8,557 nt of DNA from assembly GCA_964415245.1 (NCBI GenBank), contig CAYQAJ010000229.1, forward strand, positions 1 through 8,557, read 5' to 3'. The translations under genes and the position numbers were made by a program. The notes under the pieces were generated by a model. The model did no database searches. It saw only the letters and a program-made list of their open reading frames with translations, and was not told the DNA's origin. This DNA comes from CAYQAJ01 sp964415245. Lineage in GTDB: Bacteria; Planctomycetota; Planctomycetia; Pirellulales; Pirellulaceae. This document shows positions 1-5,898 of this stretch, piece after piece; position 1 is the stretch's first letter; each line of letters begins with the position of its first letter.

Positions 1-1151
1 CCGAAGCCAAGGCCGAGGTGATGCACGCCGCCGACGAGTTCGAGTGGTTCGCCGAAGAGGGCAAACGGGCCTACGGCGACGTGATTCCCCACGCCAAAGC
101 CGGCAAGCGGCACATCACGCTCAAGCACCCGGTCGGCGTGGTGGGCGCGATTTGCCCGTGGAACTTTCCCGTGGCGCTGATGGCCCGCAAGGTGGCGCCG
201 GCGCTGGCGGCCGGATGCACGATCGTGTCGAAGCCGGCCAGCCAGACGCCGCTCGCCACGGTCGCCATCTTTCAGGCGATGGTCGACGCTGGCGTTCCGC
301 AGGGCGTGGCCAATCTGGTCATCGGGCCGGCGGCCGAAATCGCCGAGGAGTTTTTGACCAACCGCCTGTGCCGCAAGATCAGCTTCACCGGCTCGACCGA
401 AGTGGGCAAGGAGCTGATGCGGCGGTGTGCCGACCAGGTGAAGCGGATCGGGCTCGAACTGGGCGGGCACGCGCCGTTCATTGTGTTTCCCGACGCCGAC
501 CCCGAGGTGATCGCCAAGCTGGCCGTAACGGGCAAGTTCCGCAACAACGGGCAGGTGTGCATCGCCCCCAGCCGCTTCTACGTTCACGGCGACGTGGCGA
601 AGAGTTTTACCGAGGCGGCGGTCGAGTTCACGCGAAAGCTCAAGCTGGGCAACGGGCTCGACGAGGGAGTCGAAATCGGCCCCATGTTCGAGGAGCGGGC
701 CATGCAGCACGCCCAGGCGCTGATCGACGACGCCAAAAAGTGTGGCGCCAAAGTGCTCACCGGCGGCGGGCGCAGCACGCGGTTCGAGCGGGGTTATTAT
801 TTTGAGCCGTCGGTGCTGGGCGACGTGCCGGCGACCGCGCGCATTCTCACCGACGAGCCGTTCGCGCCGGTCATGCCGCTGATGAACTTCAACAAGCTCG
901 ACGAAGTCGTCGCGGCGGCCAACAACACGCCCTACGGCCTGGCCGCCTACGTTTTCACCAACGACCTGTCGACCATGTGGCGCATGGCCGAGGGACTCGA
1001 AGCGGGCATCATCGGCGTAAACGACCCCGTTCCCGCCACGGCCCAATGCCCCTTCGGCGGCATGAAAGAAAGCGGCCAGGGCCGCGAGCTGGGGCGGGAA
1101 GGGCTGAACTCGTACCTGGAGACAAAGTACATCTCGATCGGACTGCGGTGA
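1..1151 (+). CDS. Aldehyde dehydrogenase, succinate-semialdehyde dehydrogenase-like (5' end cut off by window)
   Basis: NAD(P)-dependent oxidation of an aldehyde to its carboxylic acid in the cytoplasm. The frame is open from the left edge (codons from base 3), so the first in-frame GTG/ATG codons (18 and 21) are internal and the true start lies outside. About 382 residues are present against roughly 475-490 for the family, so about 100 N-terminal residues are missing. Visible family motifs are the CPWNFP segment near base 160, an SKPA cofactor-binding segment, FTGSTEVG, the general-base glutamate in LELGG (codon 459-461) and the catalytic cysteine in GQVC (codon 558-560). The C-terminal GGMKESGQGRE signature follows. 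Overall resemblance is to the succinate-semialdehyde dehydrogenase group, but that group includes many enzymes of other specificity, so the substrate is not assigned. The catalytic residues are intact. The stop is followed by a repeat-bearing spacer. Confidence 0.93.
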   Translation, partial: EAKAEVMHAADEFEWFAEEGKRAYGDVIPHAKAGKRHITLKHPVGVVGAICPWNFPVALMARKVAPALAAGCTIVSKPASQTPLATVAIFQAMVDAGVPQGVANLVIGPAAEIAEEFLTNRLCRKISFTGSTEVGKELMRRCADQVKRIGLELGGHAPFIVFPDADPEVIAKLAVTGKFRNNGQVCIAPSRFYVHGDVAKSFTEAAVEFTRKLKLGNGLDEGVEIGPMFEERAMQHAQALIDDAKKCGAKVLTGGGRSTRFERGYYFEPSVLGDVPATARILTDEPFAPVMPLMNFNKLDEVVAAANNTPYGLAAYVFTNDLSTMWRMAEGLEAGIIGVNDPVPATAQCPFGGMKESGQGRELGREGLNSYLETKYISIGLR

Positions 1152-1157
1152 GGGGGG

Positions 1158-1184
1158 AGTCGAGAGTCGAGAGTCAAGAGTCGG
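1158..1184. repeat. Short tandem repeat, 7-bp unit, about 3.9 copies
   Basis: The unit AGTCGAG occurs twice, followed by AGTCAAG and a partial AGTCGG. It starts 7 bases after the aldehyde dehydrogenase stop codon. It is non-coding and of unknown function, and could vary in copy number between strains. Confidence 0.7.
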
Positions 1185-1216
1185 TAGCAGGAGCGGCGCT
1201 AGCGGGTATCGTGAAG

Positions 1217-1233
1217 GTCAGGCTGTGCCTGAC
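1217..1233. repeat. Short perfect hairpin, REP-like palindrome
   Basis: GTCAGGC and GCCTGAC form a perfect 7-bp stem around a 3-base loop, 66 bases after the aldehyde dehydrogenase stop and 15 bases before the next start. No T-run follows, so it is not a classical intrinsic terminator. From memory, similar GTCAGGC...GCCTGAC palindromes recur between genes in planctomycete genomes. That family assignment is an inference. It could end or protect the upstream transcript. Confidence 0.5.
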
Positions 1234-1247
1234 GTCGGGGTTGAAGC

Positions 1248-1535
1248 ATGCGCTGGATTGTCAAGTACATGCTGGGAATAGTACCGCTCGCGCTGTGCAT
1301 GCTCGTGGCGCTTTCCTATGCGTATCTCGCTGAACGGGAAGTCTATGTGGTGGTAGGCGGCTGGCATTTGAGACCGGAGTCATCCCGAAACATCGTAATG
1401 ATCTTCAGTTTTGCCGGAGTAGTGTTCACTCTAATTTGGTTCGCCTTCTGCCTCTTTCACGATTGGCGAGCGTGGGATGATCGGCGGCAACTGCGAAGAG
1501 CATTGAACAGCGAAGAGCACGACCGCCGTCGGTGA
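1248..1535 (+). CDS. Small two-helix membrane protein, unknown function
   Basis: A 95-residue protein with two hydrophobic segments: residues about 5-27 (VKYMLGIVPLALCMLVALSY and on) and about 48-68 (NIVMIFSFAGVVFTLIWFAF). A short loop of about 20 residues lies between them and a charged tail (DDRRQLRRALNSEEHDRRR) follows. The topology suggests a hairpin in the inner membrane with both ends and the basic tail in the cytoplasm. No domain is recognised. The ribosome site upstream of the ATG is weak. GC is about 54% by hand count, clearly lower than the GC-rich enzyme genes around it, which partly reflects the hydrophobic codons. Its stop overlaps a possible GTG start of the next gene by four bases (GTGA). 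That it is a real gene is likely but unproven. Confidence 0.6.
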   Translation: MRWIVKYMLGIVPLALCMLVALSYAYLAEREVYVVVGGWHLRPESSRNIVMIFSFAGVVFTLIWFAFCLFHDWRAWDDRRQLRRALNSEEHDRRR

Positions 1536-1564
1536 GCTTGGGCTTTGGCCTCGGTGGGGACATC

Positions 1565-1801
1565 ATGGCATACGAAAAGTTTGACCCGAACGACCCCGAG
1601 GCGGCATCGCGGATGCGGGCATTTTTCAGCCCGCAGCAAGTCGACCAGCAGATTCGCCAGGCGATCCAGTTCTGCTGGCTGGCCCTGCCACCCGAGAAGA
1701 AGAACGTCGACGAAGTCGAGTCCCAAATTCGCAAGATCGTCGACCGCGCTCTGAAAGACCTGCGCGACGACGCGGCGACTTTCGGCTTGGGCGACGACTA
1801 A
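1565..1801 (+). CDS. Small conserved-looking soluble protein, unknown function
   Basis: A 78-residue protein starting MAYEKFDPND. I prefer the ATG at 1565 because a G-rich ribosome site (GGTGGGG) lies about 5 bases upstream and the protein reads naturally from there. The alternative is the GTG at 1532, which overlaps the preceding stop as GTGA and would add 11 residues (MSLGFGLGGDI). The protein is hydrophilic and probably helical, with a central segment IRQAIQFCWLALP and a charged C-terminal helix (residues about 49-70, DEVESQIRKIVDRALKDLRDD). No signal peptide, membrane segment or catalytic motif is visible. I associate this kind of short protein with planctomycete genomes from memory, but I know no function. 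It is probably co-transcribed with the upstream membrane protein. Confidence 0.68.
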   Translation: MAYEKFDPNDPEAASRMRAFFSPQQVDQQIRQAIQFCWLALPPEKKNVDEVESQIRKIVDRALKDLRDDAATFGLGDD

Positions 1802-1804
1802 CGA

Positions 1805-1825
1805 CCGGCGACCGTTGACCGCCGG
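1805..1825 (+). terminator. Weak stem-loop after the small soluble protein gene
   Basis: CCGGCG and CGCCGG form a 6-bp GC-only stem with a 9-base loop, beginning 4 bases after the stop at 1801. There is no downstream T-run, so termination is only a possibility. Confidence 0.3.
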
Positions 1826-1938
1826 CGCCCGCGTGGGACAATGGACTTGCCTCTTTGGTCGCTTGCTCCCCCGAGCGTGCGGCAACTGAGCCTGATACGT
1901 TAGGCGGCAGAGGAGAATCTAGTTCGGCGAGGGCCAAT

Positions 1939-2142
1939 ATGAGCTGGCGAAAGGGAGCAAAGCTGTTTCGGGAGATTTGGCCGCTTATCCAAGCATATAT
2001 ACCAGAGGACGAATTCCGCGCGGAGTTCTTAAGGGACTTACTCGGTTTTTTCATGGACTGTGATATGGACGGCACAGATCTCAGGCGAATTCATCCCGAA
2101 ATCGACAAGGCACTCGACGAACTCGGCGTCGGCAAGGGCTGA
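1939..2142 (+). CDS. Small acidic protein, unknown function, low GC
   Basis: A 67-residue protein from the ATG at 1939. The frame opens at 1855, but the 28 extra residues (serine, arginine and glycine rich) do not look like protein, and the compact fold-like sequence begins at MSWRKGAK. It is rich in hydrophobic and acidic residues: LFREIWPLIQAYIPEDEF, then a helical LRDLLGFFMDCDMDG segment, then HPEIDKALDELG. The DCDMDGTD stretch recalls a calcium-loop-like or acidic turn but is too short to call an EF-hand. GC is about 52% by hand count, well below the neighbouring enzymes. No strong Shine-Dalgarno sequence lies directly before the start; the nearest is an AGGAG about 25 bases upstream, which is too far. 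It could be a recently acquired gene. The size and acidity would also suit an immunity- or antitoxin-like protein, but nothing shows that directly. Confidence 0.55.
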   Translation: MSWRKGAKLFREIWPLIQAYIPEDEFRAEFLRDLLGFFMDCDMDGTDLRRIHPEIDKALDELGVGKG

Positions 2143-2321
2143 CGCGTAATCGCGGGCTCATCCTGATTCGCTGCTGGCGGGCGGGTTTTGCGGTAGAGTC
2201 CGTGTCAAGTGGCCCAGCAGCAGCAGGCAGGTTAGCTCTTCCGTTTGCGACCTGCGACCTTCCCGCAATTCCACGCGAGCCCCGCCTGTTCCACACGCGT
2301 GCCCACCGTGTATATGCAGGG

Positions 2322-2362
2322 AAGCCCCGGTTCGTCGATCTGCTGCTAGCCGACCGGGGCTT
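2322..2362. terminator. Strong hairpin between convergent genes, likely bidirectional terminator
   Basis: AAGCCCCGGT (2322-2331) is perfectly complementary to ACCGGGGCTT (2353-2362), a 10-bp GC-rich stem around a 21-base loop. It sits in the 294-bp gap between the plus-strand gene ending at 2142 and the minus-strand gene ending at 2437, where a terminator serving both is expected. No long T-run is present on either side. Nothing else was recognised in 2143-2436. Confidence 0.5.
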
Positions 2363-2436
2363 ACCTACTCAAGATGCTTTCGCGGTAGCGAGATCTTCAG
2401 TACGGTCCAGCCCTGCCACCCACTCGACGTGTTGCG

Positions 2437-3993
2437 TTATTCGGGATACTCCGACACATAGATCGCTTTGACTTGGGTGTAATCGCGCAGCGTATCTTCG
2501 CAGTTCACGCCGCCGCCGGGGCCGCCGGAGATGCCTTGGCCGCCGTAGGGAATGCCGTAAGCCACCGTGTTGTGGCAGTTCACCTGGCAGGTGCCGTCGC
2601 GGAATTGCTTGGCCAGGGCGACGCCGCGCTCCACGTCGCGGGTCCACACGCTTGCGCCCAGGCCGTAGGGTGAGCTGTTGGCAAGCTGCAGCGCTTCCTC
2701 GGCCGAGCTGACCGGGCACACGGTCGCGAACGTGTGGAACACTTCGAGTGGGTTGCACTCGACGCCCGGCCGCGTGCGGTACAGCGCCGGCTTCAGATAG
2801 TAGCCATTACGACCGGCCACCTCGGCCAAGCCGCCCGCGAGAATAGGCTGTCCGCCGCGGGCGATCGTTTCGCGCTGCGCTTGCAGGATGCGGCGCCGCT
2901 GCGTGGGATTGACCACGGCGCCGAGCTGCGTTCCCTCGTCGGCCTGGTAGCCGATTCTCAATTCCGAGAAGAACGCCTTCTGGGCGTCGATGAAGTCGTC
3001 GGCGATCTTGCTGTCGACGAACACGCGGTGGATCGTGCAGCACGTCTGGCCGTAGTGCTGGTTGGTGTACTTGCCGATGAGCCGCGCCACGCGCTCGGGA
3101 TCGGCATCGCCCAGCACGATCGCGGCGCCGTTACCCCCCATTTCGCGCTTCATCCGCGTGCCGTGCCGATCGCACGTGCGCAGAATCTCTTGCCCCACGC
3201 CGGGCGAACCAGTGAACGAGATGTACCGCACGCCCGCGTTCTCGGCGATGCACTGGCCGGTGATCTCGCCGCGACCGGGCAGCACGTTGACGACGCCCGG
3301 CGGGAAGCCCGCTTCCTCGGCCAGCTTGCCGATGTACAGGGCCGACAGCGGCGTATCCTCGGCCGGCTTAACGAGCACGCAGTTGCCCGCCAACAGCGCC
3401 GGGAACATGAACCACGACGTGAGCACGAGCGGGTAGTTCCAGGGAATGATTCCCGCCACCACACCCCACGGCTCGCGGTAGGTGTAGCCTTGCACGCCTT
3501 CCGCCACTTCCTGCGCCGGGCCGTCGCCCATGTGCACGCGGCGGGCCACTTCGCAAAAGTATTCGGCGCACGAGCGGATATGCGTGAAGTCGCCCTCGGC
3601 CAGCTCCGACACCTTGCCGCCGTCGCGAATTTCACAGGCGATCAGCACGTCGCGATCGCGATCGCACAGGTCGACCAGCTTCGTGACGAGCGCGATGCGC
3701 TTCTCCAGGTCGGTGTTTTTCCAGCCGCGGCCGCCGTCGCCATGATAGGCCCGATAGGCCGCGTCGACCGCCGCGGCGACTTCGGCCTCACCCATCTCAC
3801 ACACGGTGGCGAGCACTTCCTGCGATCCCGGGTCGGTGGTCTGAAAGGTGGCGTTCATCGAGCCGGGTACACTCTTGCCGCCGACGATTCCGCCCAATGG
3901 CTTGCCGCCGCCAGTGCAGAACTGCGTGAACTTTTGCGGCGTCTTGAATGCTGCCGCGGTGAAGGCCCGGATTTCGGAGGTGGCGGTTGCCAT
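2437..3993 (-). CDS. Aldehyde dehydrogenase family protein, divergent C-terminus
   Basis: A complete 518-residue cytoplasmic NAD(P)-dependent aldehyde dehydrogenase. The start is the ATG complementary to 3991-3993, with a weak AAGGGA ribosome site about 12 bases upstream. Residues 1-45 are an N-terminal extension before the usual fold. Cofactor-domain marks are IIPWNYP (Asn186), LVKPAEDTP (Lys209) and FTGSPGVG (about 260-267). The general base is Glu284 in REMGG and the nucleophile Cys318 in GQTCC. The usual EIFGP motif reads EVFHTF (from Glu417), keeping Glu and Phe but not Gly-Pro. The usual SGFGREGG near the end is replaced by a glycine-rich ISGGPGGGVNCED before the normal YTQVKAIYV ending. 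It therefore looks active but belongs to an unusual branch, and the substrate cannot be named. It diverges from the FwdB-like gene across a shared 348-bp region, which makes an aldehyde of C1 or alcohol metabolism a reasonable but unproven guess. Confidence 0.93.
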   Translation of the reverse strand: MATATSEIRAFTAAAFKTPQKFTQFCTGGGKPLGGIVGGKSVPGSMNATFQTTDPGSQEVLATVCEMGEAEVAAAVDAAYRAYHGDGGRGWKNTDLEKRIALVTKLVDLCDRDRDVLIACEIRDGGKVSELAEGDFTHIRSCAEYFCEVARRVHMGDGPAQEVAEGVQGYTYREPWGVVAGIIPWNYPLVLTSWFMFPALLAGNCVLVKPAEDTPLSALYIGKLAEEAGFPPGVVNVLPGRGEITGQCIAENAGVRYISFTGSPGVGQEILRTCDRHGTRMKREMGGNGAAIVLGDADPERVARLIGKYTNQHYGQTCCTIHRVFVDSKIADDFIDAQKAFFSELRIGYQADEGTQLGAVVNPTQRRRILQAQRETIARGGQPILAGGLAEVAGRNGYYLKPALYRTRPGVECNPLEVFHTFATVCPVSSAEEALQLANSSPYGLGASVWTRDVERGVALAKQFRDGTCQVNCHNTVAYGIPYGGQGISGGPGGGVNCEDTLRDYTQVKAIYVSEYPE

Positions 3994-4033
3994 AGTGAAT
4001 CGTCCCTTGCAACAGGTGGTTGGCGATGTTGGT

Positions 4034-4133
4034 GAGAGCCTGTTTCAAAACCGTCTCGGAGAAGGGGACAGGCACACTTTGCTCCGCGGACTGCGCAAAA
4101 TGAGCCAGTCCCCGACGGTTTTGAAACAGTCTC
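4034..4133. repeat. Nested inverted repeat (MITE- or REP-like element)
   Basis: The outer arms are a perfect 16-bp inverted repeat, CTGTTTCAAAACCGTC at 4040-4055 and its complement at 4114-4129. They extend by GAGA/TCTC (4034-4037 and 4130-4133) if two bases (4038-4039) bulge out. Between them, 4064-4084 (GGGGACAGGCACACTTTGC and on) and 4093-4113 (ending GAGCCAGTCCCC) form an imperfect 21-bp inverted repeat with only 4 mismatches and an 8-base loop. The whole could fold as one long hairpin. From memory, GGGGACAGGCAC...GTCCCC palindromes are repeated in planctomycete and other genomes and are sometimes linked to REP-associated Y1 transposases. No transposase is in this window. It may equally act as an operator or attenuator for the divergent genes. 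Confidence 0.75.
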
Positions 4134-4285
4134 GTATCGATCGTAAGCGATACTTGCGAATTGTGACTTACGCCGATTTTATCATCGTGGGGCGCAAGTG
4201 CCACGGGGGCCTCGTTCTGACTCTTCTTAACGAAGCCTGCGAACCTGCGGTAGGGAAGCGCCGCTTTCTGGCAGCCGCTGTCGGG

Positions 4286-4291
4286 TACAAT
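4286..4291 (+). promoter_or_regulatory. Possible -10 box for the FwdB-like gene
   Basis: TACAAT matches five of six bases of the sigma-70 -10 consensus and lies 50 bases before the ATG at 4342. No convincing -35 hexamer was found at 16-18 bp spacing, so the call is weak. Confidence 0.25.
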
Positions 4292-4341
4292 TCGAGTTTC
4301 GCCGTGTTTCTGGTGCACACTGTGTCCGGGCGCTGTTCCGC

Positions 4342-5694
4342 ATGTTACAGGTAACCGATGTCGCGTGTCCCGCTTGCGGTTGCGTGTGCGACGATCTGAC
4401 GCTCACGATCGAGGAGAATCGCGTTACCGACGTCGGGCCTCCCTGCCGGTTGGCCGAGCGCTGGTTTCTGGAGCACTCTCGCTCGCACGCCGCGGCAGTC
4501 GCCATCGAGGGGAACGAAGCGACGCTCGATGCGGCACTCGAACGCGCGGCAGCGATTCTCGCTGAAGCCCGCTACCCGCTCATTTACGGGCTGTCGCGTA
4601 GCAGCACCTCCGGCCAGCGCGCGGCGTGCGATCTGGCCGAGCGCGTCGGCGGCGTGATCGACACCACCGCGTCGATGTGCCACGGCCCTTCGATCATGGC
4701 ACTGCAGGCCGTCGGCGAATCGACCTGCACGTTGGGCGAAGTGCGCAATCGCTGCGACCTGGTGCTCTTTTGGGGTTGCCATCCGGCCGAGTCGCATCCC
4801 CGGCATGCCGAGCGATACTCGGTTACACCGCGCGGCGAGTTTGTTCCCGAAGGACGGGCCGGCCGCACCGTCGTCATGATCGGCGACGAGCGCGAAGTGC
4901 GCGACTGGCGGCTCGACGGCAACGGATCGAAGCCGGACATCGTGATCCCCGTTGCACCGGGGCGCGATTTCGAGGCGATCGCCACGCTGCGGATGCTGCT
5001 CAAGGGATTGCCGGTGAGTTCGACCTCGCGCCAGCATACCGGCGCCGCGCTTCCCGACCTCGAATCGCTCGCCGCGCGCATGATGGCGTGTCGCAGCGGC
5101 ATCGTCTTTTTCGGCCTCGGGCTGACCGGCACGTCGTGCGATCAGCCATTGGCCGAAGCGTCAGGGCACGCCAACGTCGAGTGCCTGCTGCGGATGGTCG
5201 AAGAGCTGAACGCCGTCACCCGCTTCTACGCGCGTCGCATGCGATTGCAGGGCGACGTTTCGGGGGCCGACAGCGTGCTGTGCTGGCGGACCGGTTATCC
5301 GTTCAGCGTCGATCTGGCCCGCGGCTACCCACGCTACAATCCCGGCGAGTACTCGGCGGGCATTCTGCTTGAGCGGCGCGAGGCCGACGCCTGCCTGATC
5401 ATCGGGTCCGAAACGCTCCCCGCGTTTTCGCCGGCGGCCCACGAGCACCTGCTGGCCATTCCCACCATCGTGCTCGACTACCCGGCGACGCGGTCCGGCT
5501 ACACGCCGACGGTCCACATTACCACGGCGCCCTATGGGCTGTTTGCCGCCGGCACGATCTACCGCATGGACGAAGTGCCGCTCCGGGCCGGCGGCTACTT
5601 GGCGTGCGAGTGGCCGACGGACGAAGCCGTGCTACGGCGGCTAAAGGCGCTTCTTGGGGATTCTCCGGCGAATCGGGCGGCAACACGGAACTAA
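4342..5694 (+). CDS. fwdB: Formylmethanofuran dehydrogenase subunit B-like protein (FwdB/FhcB family)
   Basis: A 450-residue member of the molybdopterin oxidoreductase superfamily, close to the roughly 430 residues of archaeal FwdB/FmdB. In methanogens FwdB carries the Mo/W-pterin and one [4Fe-4S] cluster and interconverts CO2 and formate for formylmethanofuran. In bacteria the FhcB relative is part of the formyltransferase/hydrolase complex that releases formate in methanopterin-linked formaldehyde oxidation. Here the N-terminus has Cys9-x2-Cys12-x3-Cys16 (CPACGCVC) plus Cys35 (GPPC), matching the cluster-binding pattern. The TASMCHGPS segment puts Cys113-His114 where archaeal FwdB has its metal-ligand cysteine and adjacent histidine. 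The FWGCHPAESHPRH segment (about 143-155) is also family-like. The start is the ATG at 4342, with no clear Shine-Dalgarno sequence. The stop TAA is at 5692-5694. No partner subunit genes are adjacent, so the complex must be encoded elsewhere or further away. Family assignment is strong; whether it is redox-active is open. Confidence 0.88.
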   Translation: MLQVTDVACPACGCVCDDLTLTIEENRVTDVGPPCRLAERWFLEHSRSHAAAVAIEGNEATLDAALERAAAILAEARYPLIYGLSRSSTSGQRAACDLAERVGGVIDTTASMCHGPSIMALQAVGESTCTLGEVRNRCDLVLFWGCHPAESHPRHAERYSVTPRGEFVPEGRAGRTVVMIGDEREVRDWRLDGNGSKPDIVIPVAPGRDFEAIATLRMLLKGLPVSSTSRQHTGAALPDLESLAARMMACRSGIVFFGLGLTGTSCDQPLAEASGHANVECLLRMVEELNAVTRFYARRMRLQGDVSGADSVLCWRTGYPFSVDLARGYPRYNPGEYSAGILLERREADACLIIGSETLPAFSPAAHEHLLAIPTIVLDYPATRSGYTPTVHITTAPYGLFAAGTIYRMDEVPLRAGGYLACEWPTDEAVLRRLKALLGDSPANRAATRN

Positions 5695-5885
5695 ATGCGC
5701 AGTGCCAGCGTCAAAAGCCGATCGCGCCGTGCCTCGATGGAACGCGCCCTGTGGTTCGGCAATAGCGCGATAGTGGACCGGCGCGATGCCGCACGTTACG
5801 CTAGGTGCGCCGCTGGCAATGGCGGACGTTGGGTGCGGCAATGCGTCGCCCCGTTCGCACTCGCGGTAAGGCAACAATTCAATTC

Positions 5886-5889
5886 GGAG
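5886..5889 (+). promoter_or_regulatory. Ribosome binding site that sets the start of the TPR/EF-hand protein
   Basis: GGAG lies 9 bases before the ATG at 5899. The same frame is open without a stop from 5695, right after the preceding gene. This site, together with the signal peptide that begins at 5899, argues for the internal ATG over the one at 5695. Confidence 0.6.
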
Positions 5890-5898
5890 TATCCCAAC

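Larger units (their letters stand above)
3994..4341. other. Divergent intergenic region between aldehyde dehydrogenase and FwdB-like gene
   Basis: This 348-bp non-coding region must hold the promoters for both divergent genes. It contains the 100-nt nested inverted repeat at 4034-4133, starting about 40 bases upstream of the aldehyde dehydrogenase start. A TACAAT box at 4286-4291 lies 50 bases before the FwdB-like start. Open frames crossing it run through the repeat and show no protein-like character. Confidence 0.7.

Noticed and set aside
1796..1911. A possible integron attC site: GACTAAC near 1796 and GTTAGGC near 1905, before the low-GC gene
   Set aside because: GTTAGGC fits the cassette-boundary core, but the upstream box has a mismatch, the inner boxes do not pair with proper spacing, and no second site follows the gene at 2142. 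Chance is more likely.
2322..2362. The hairpin as half of a CRISPR-like or attachment-site repeat
   Set aside because: It is a single copy with no spaced repeats, and its position between convergent genes fits a terminator.
2734..4035. A long 433-residue plus-strand open frame opposite the second aldehyde dehydrogenase
   Set aside because: It is an antisense shadow of a clear aldehyde dehydrogenase gene in high-GC DNA. Its product is rich in Arg, His and Ala and has no recognisable domain.
4345..5037. A 230-residue minus-strand frame opposite the FwdB-like gene
   Set aside because: It is a shadow frame of a gene with intact family motifs, and its Arg/Ala/Gly-rich composition is typical of antisense GC-rich frames.
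5695..5898. N-terminal extension of the TPR/EF-hand protein from the ATG right after the preceding stop
   Set aside because: The 68 extra residues look random, there is no ribosome site, and a proper signal peptide with a GGAG site begins at 5899.
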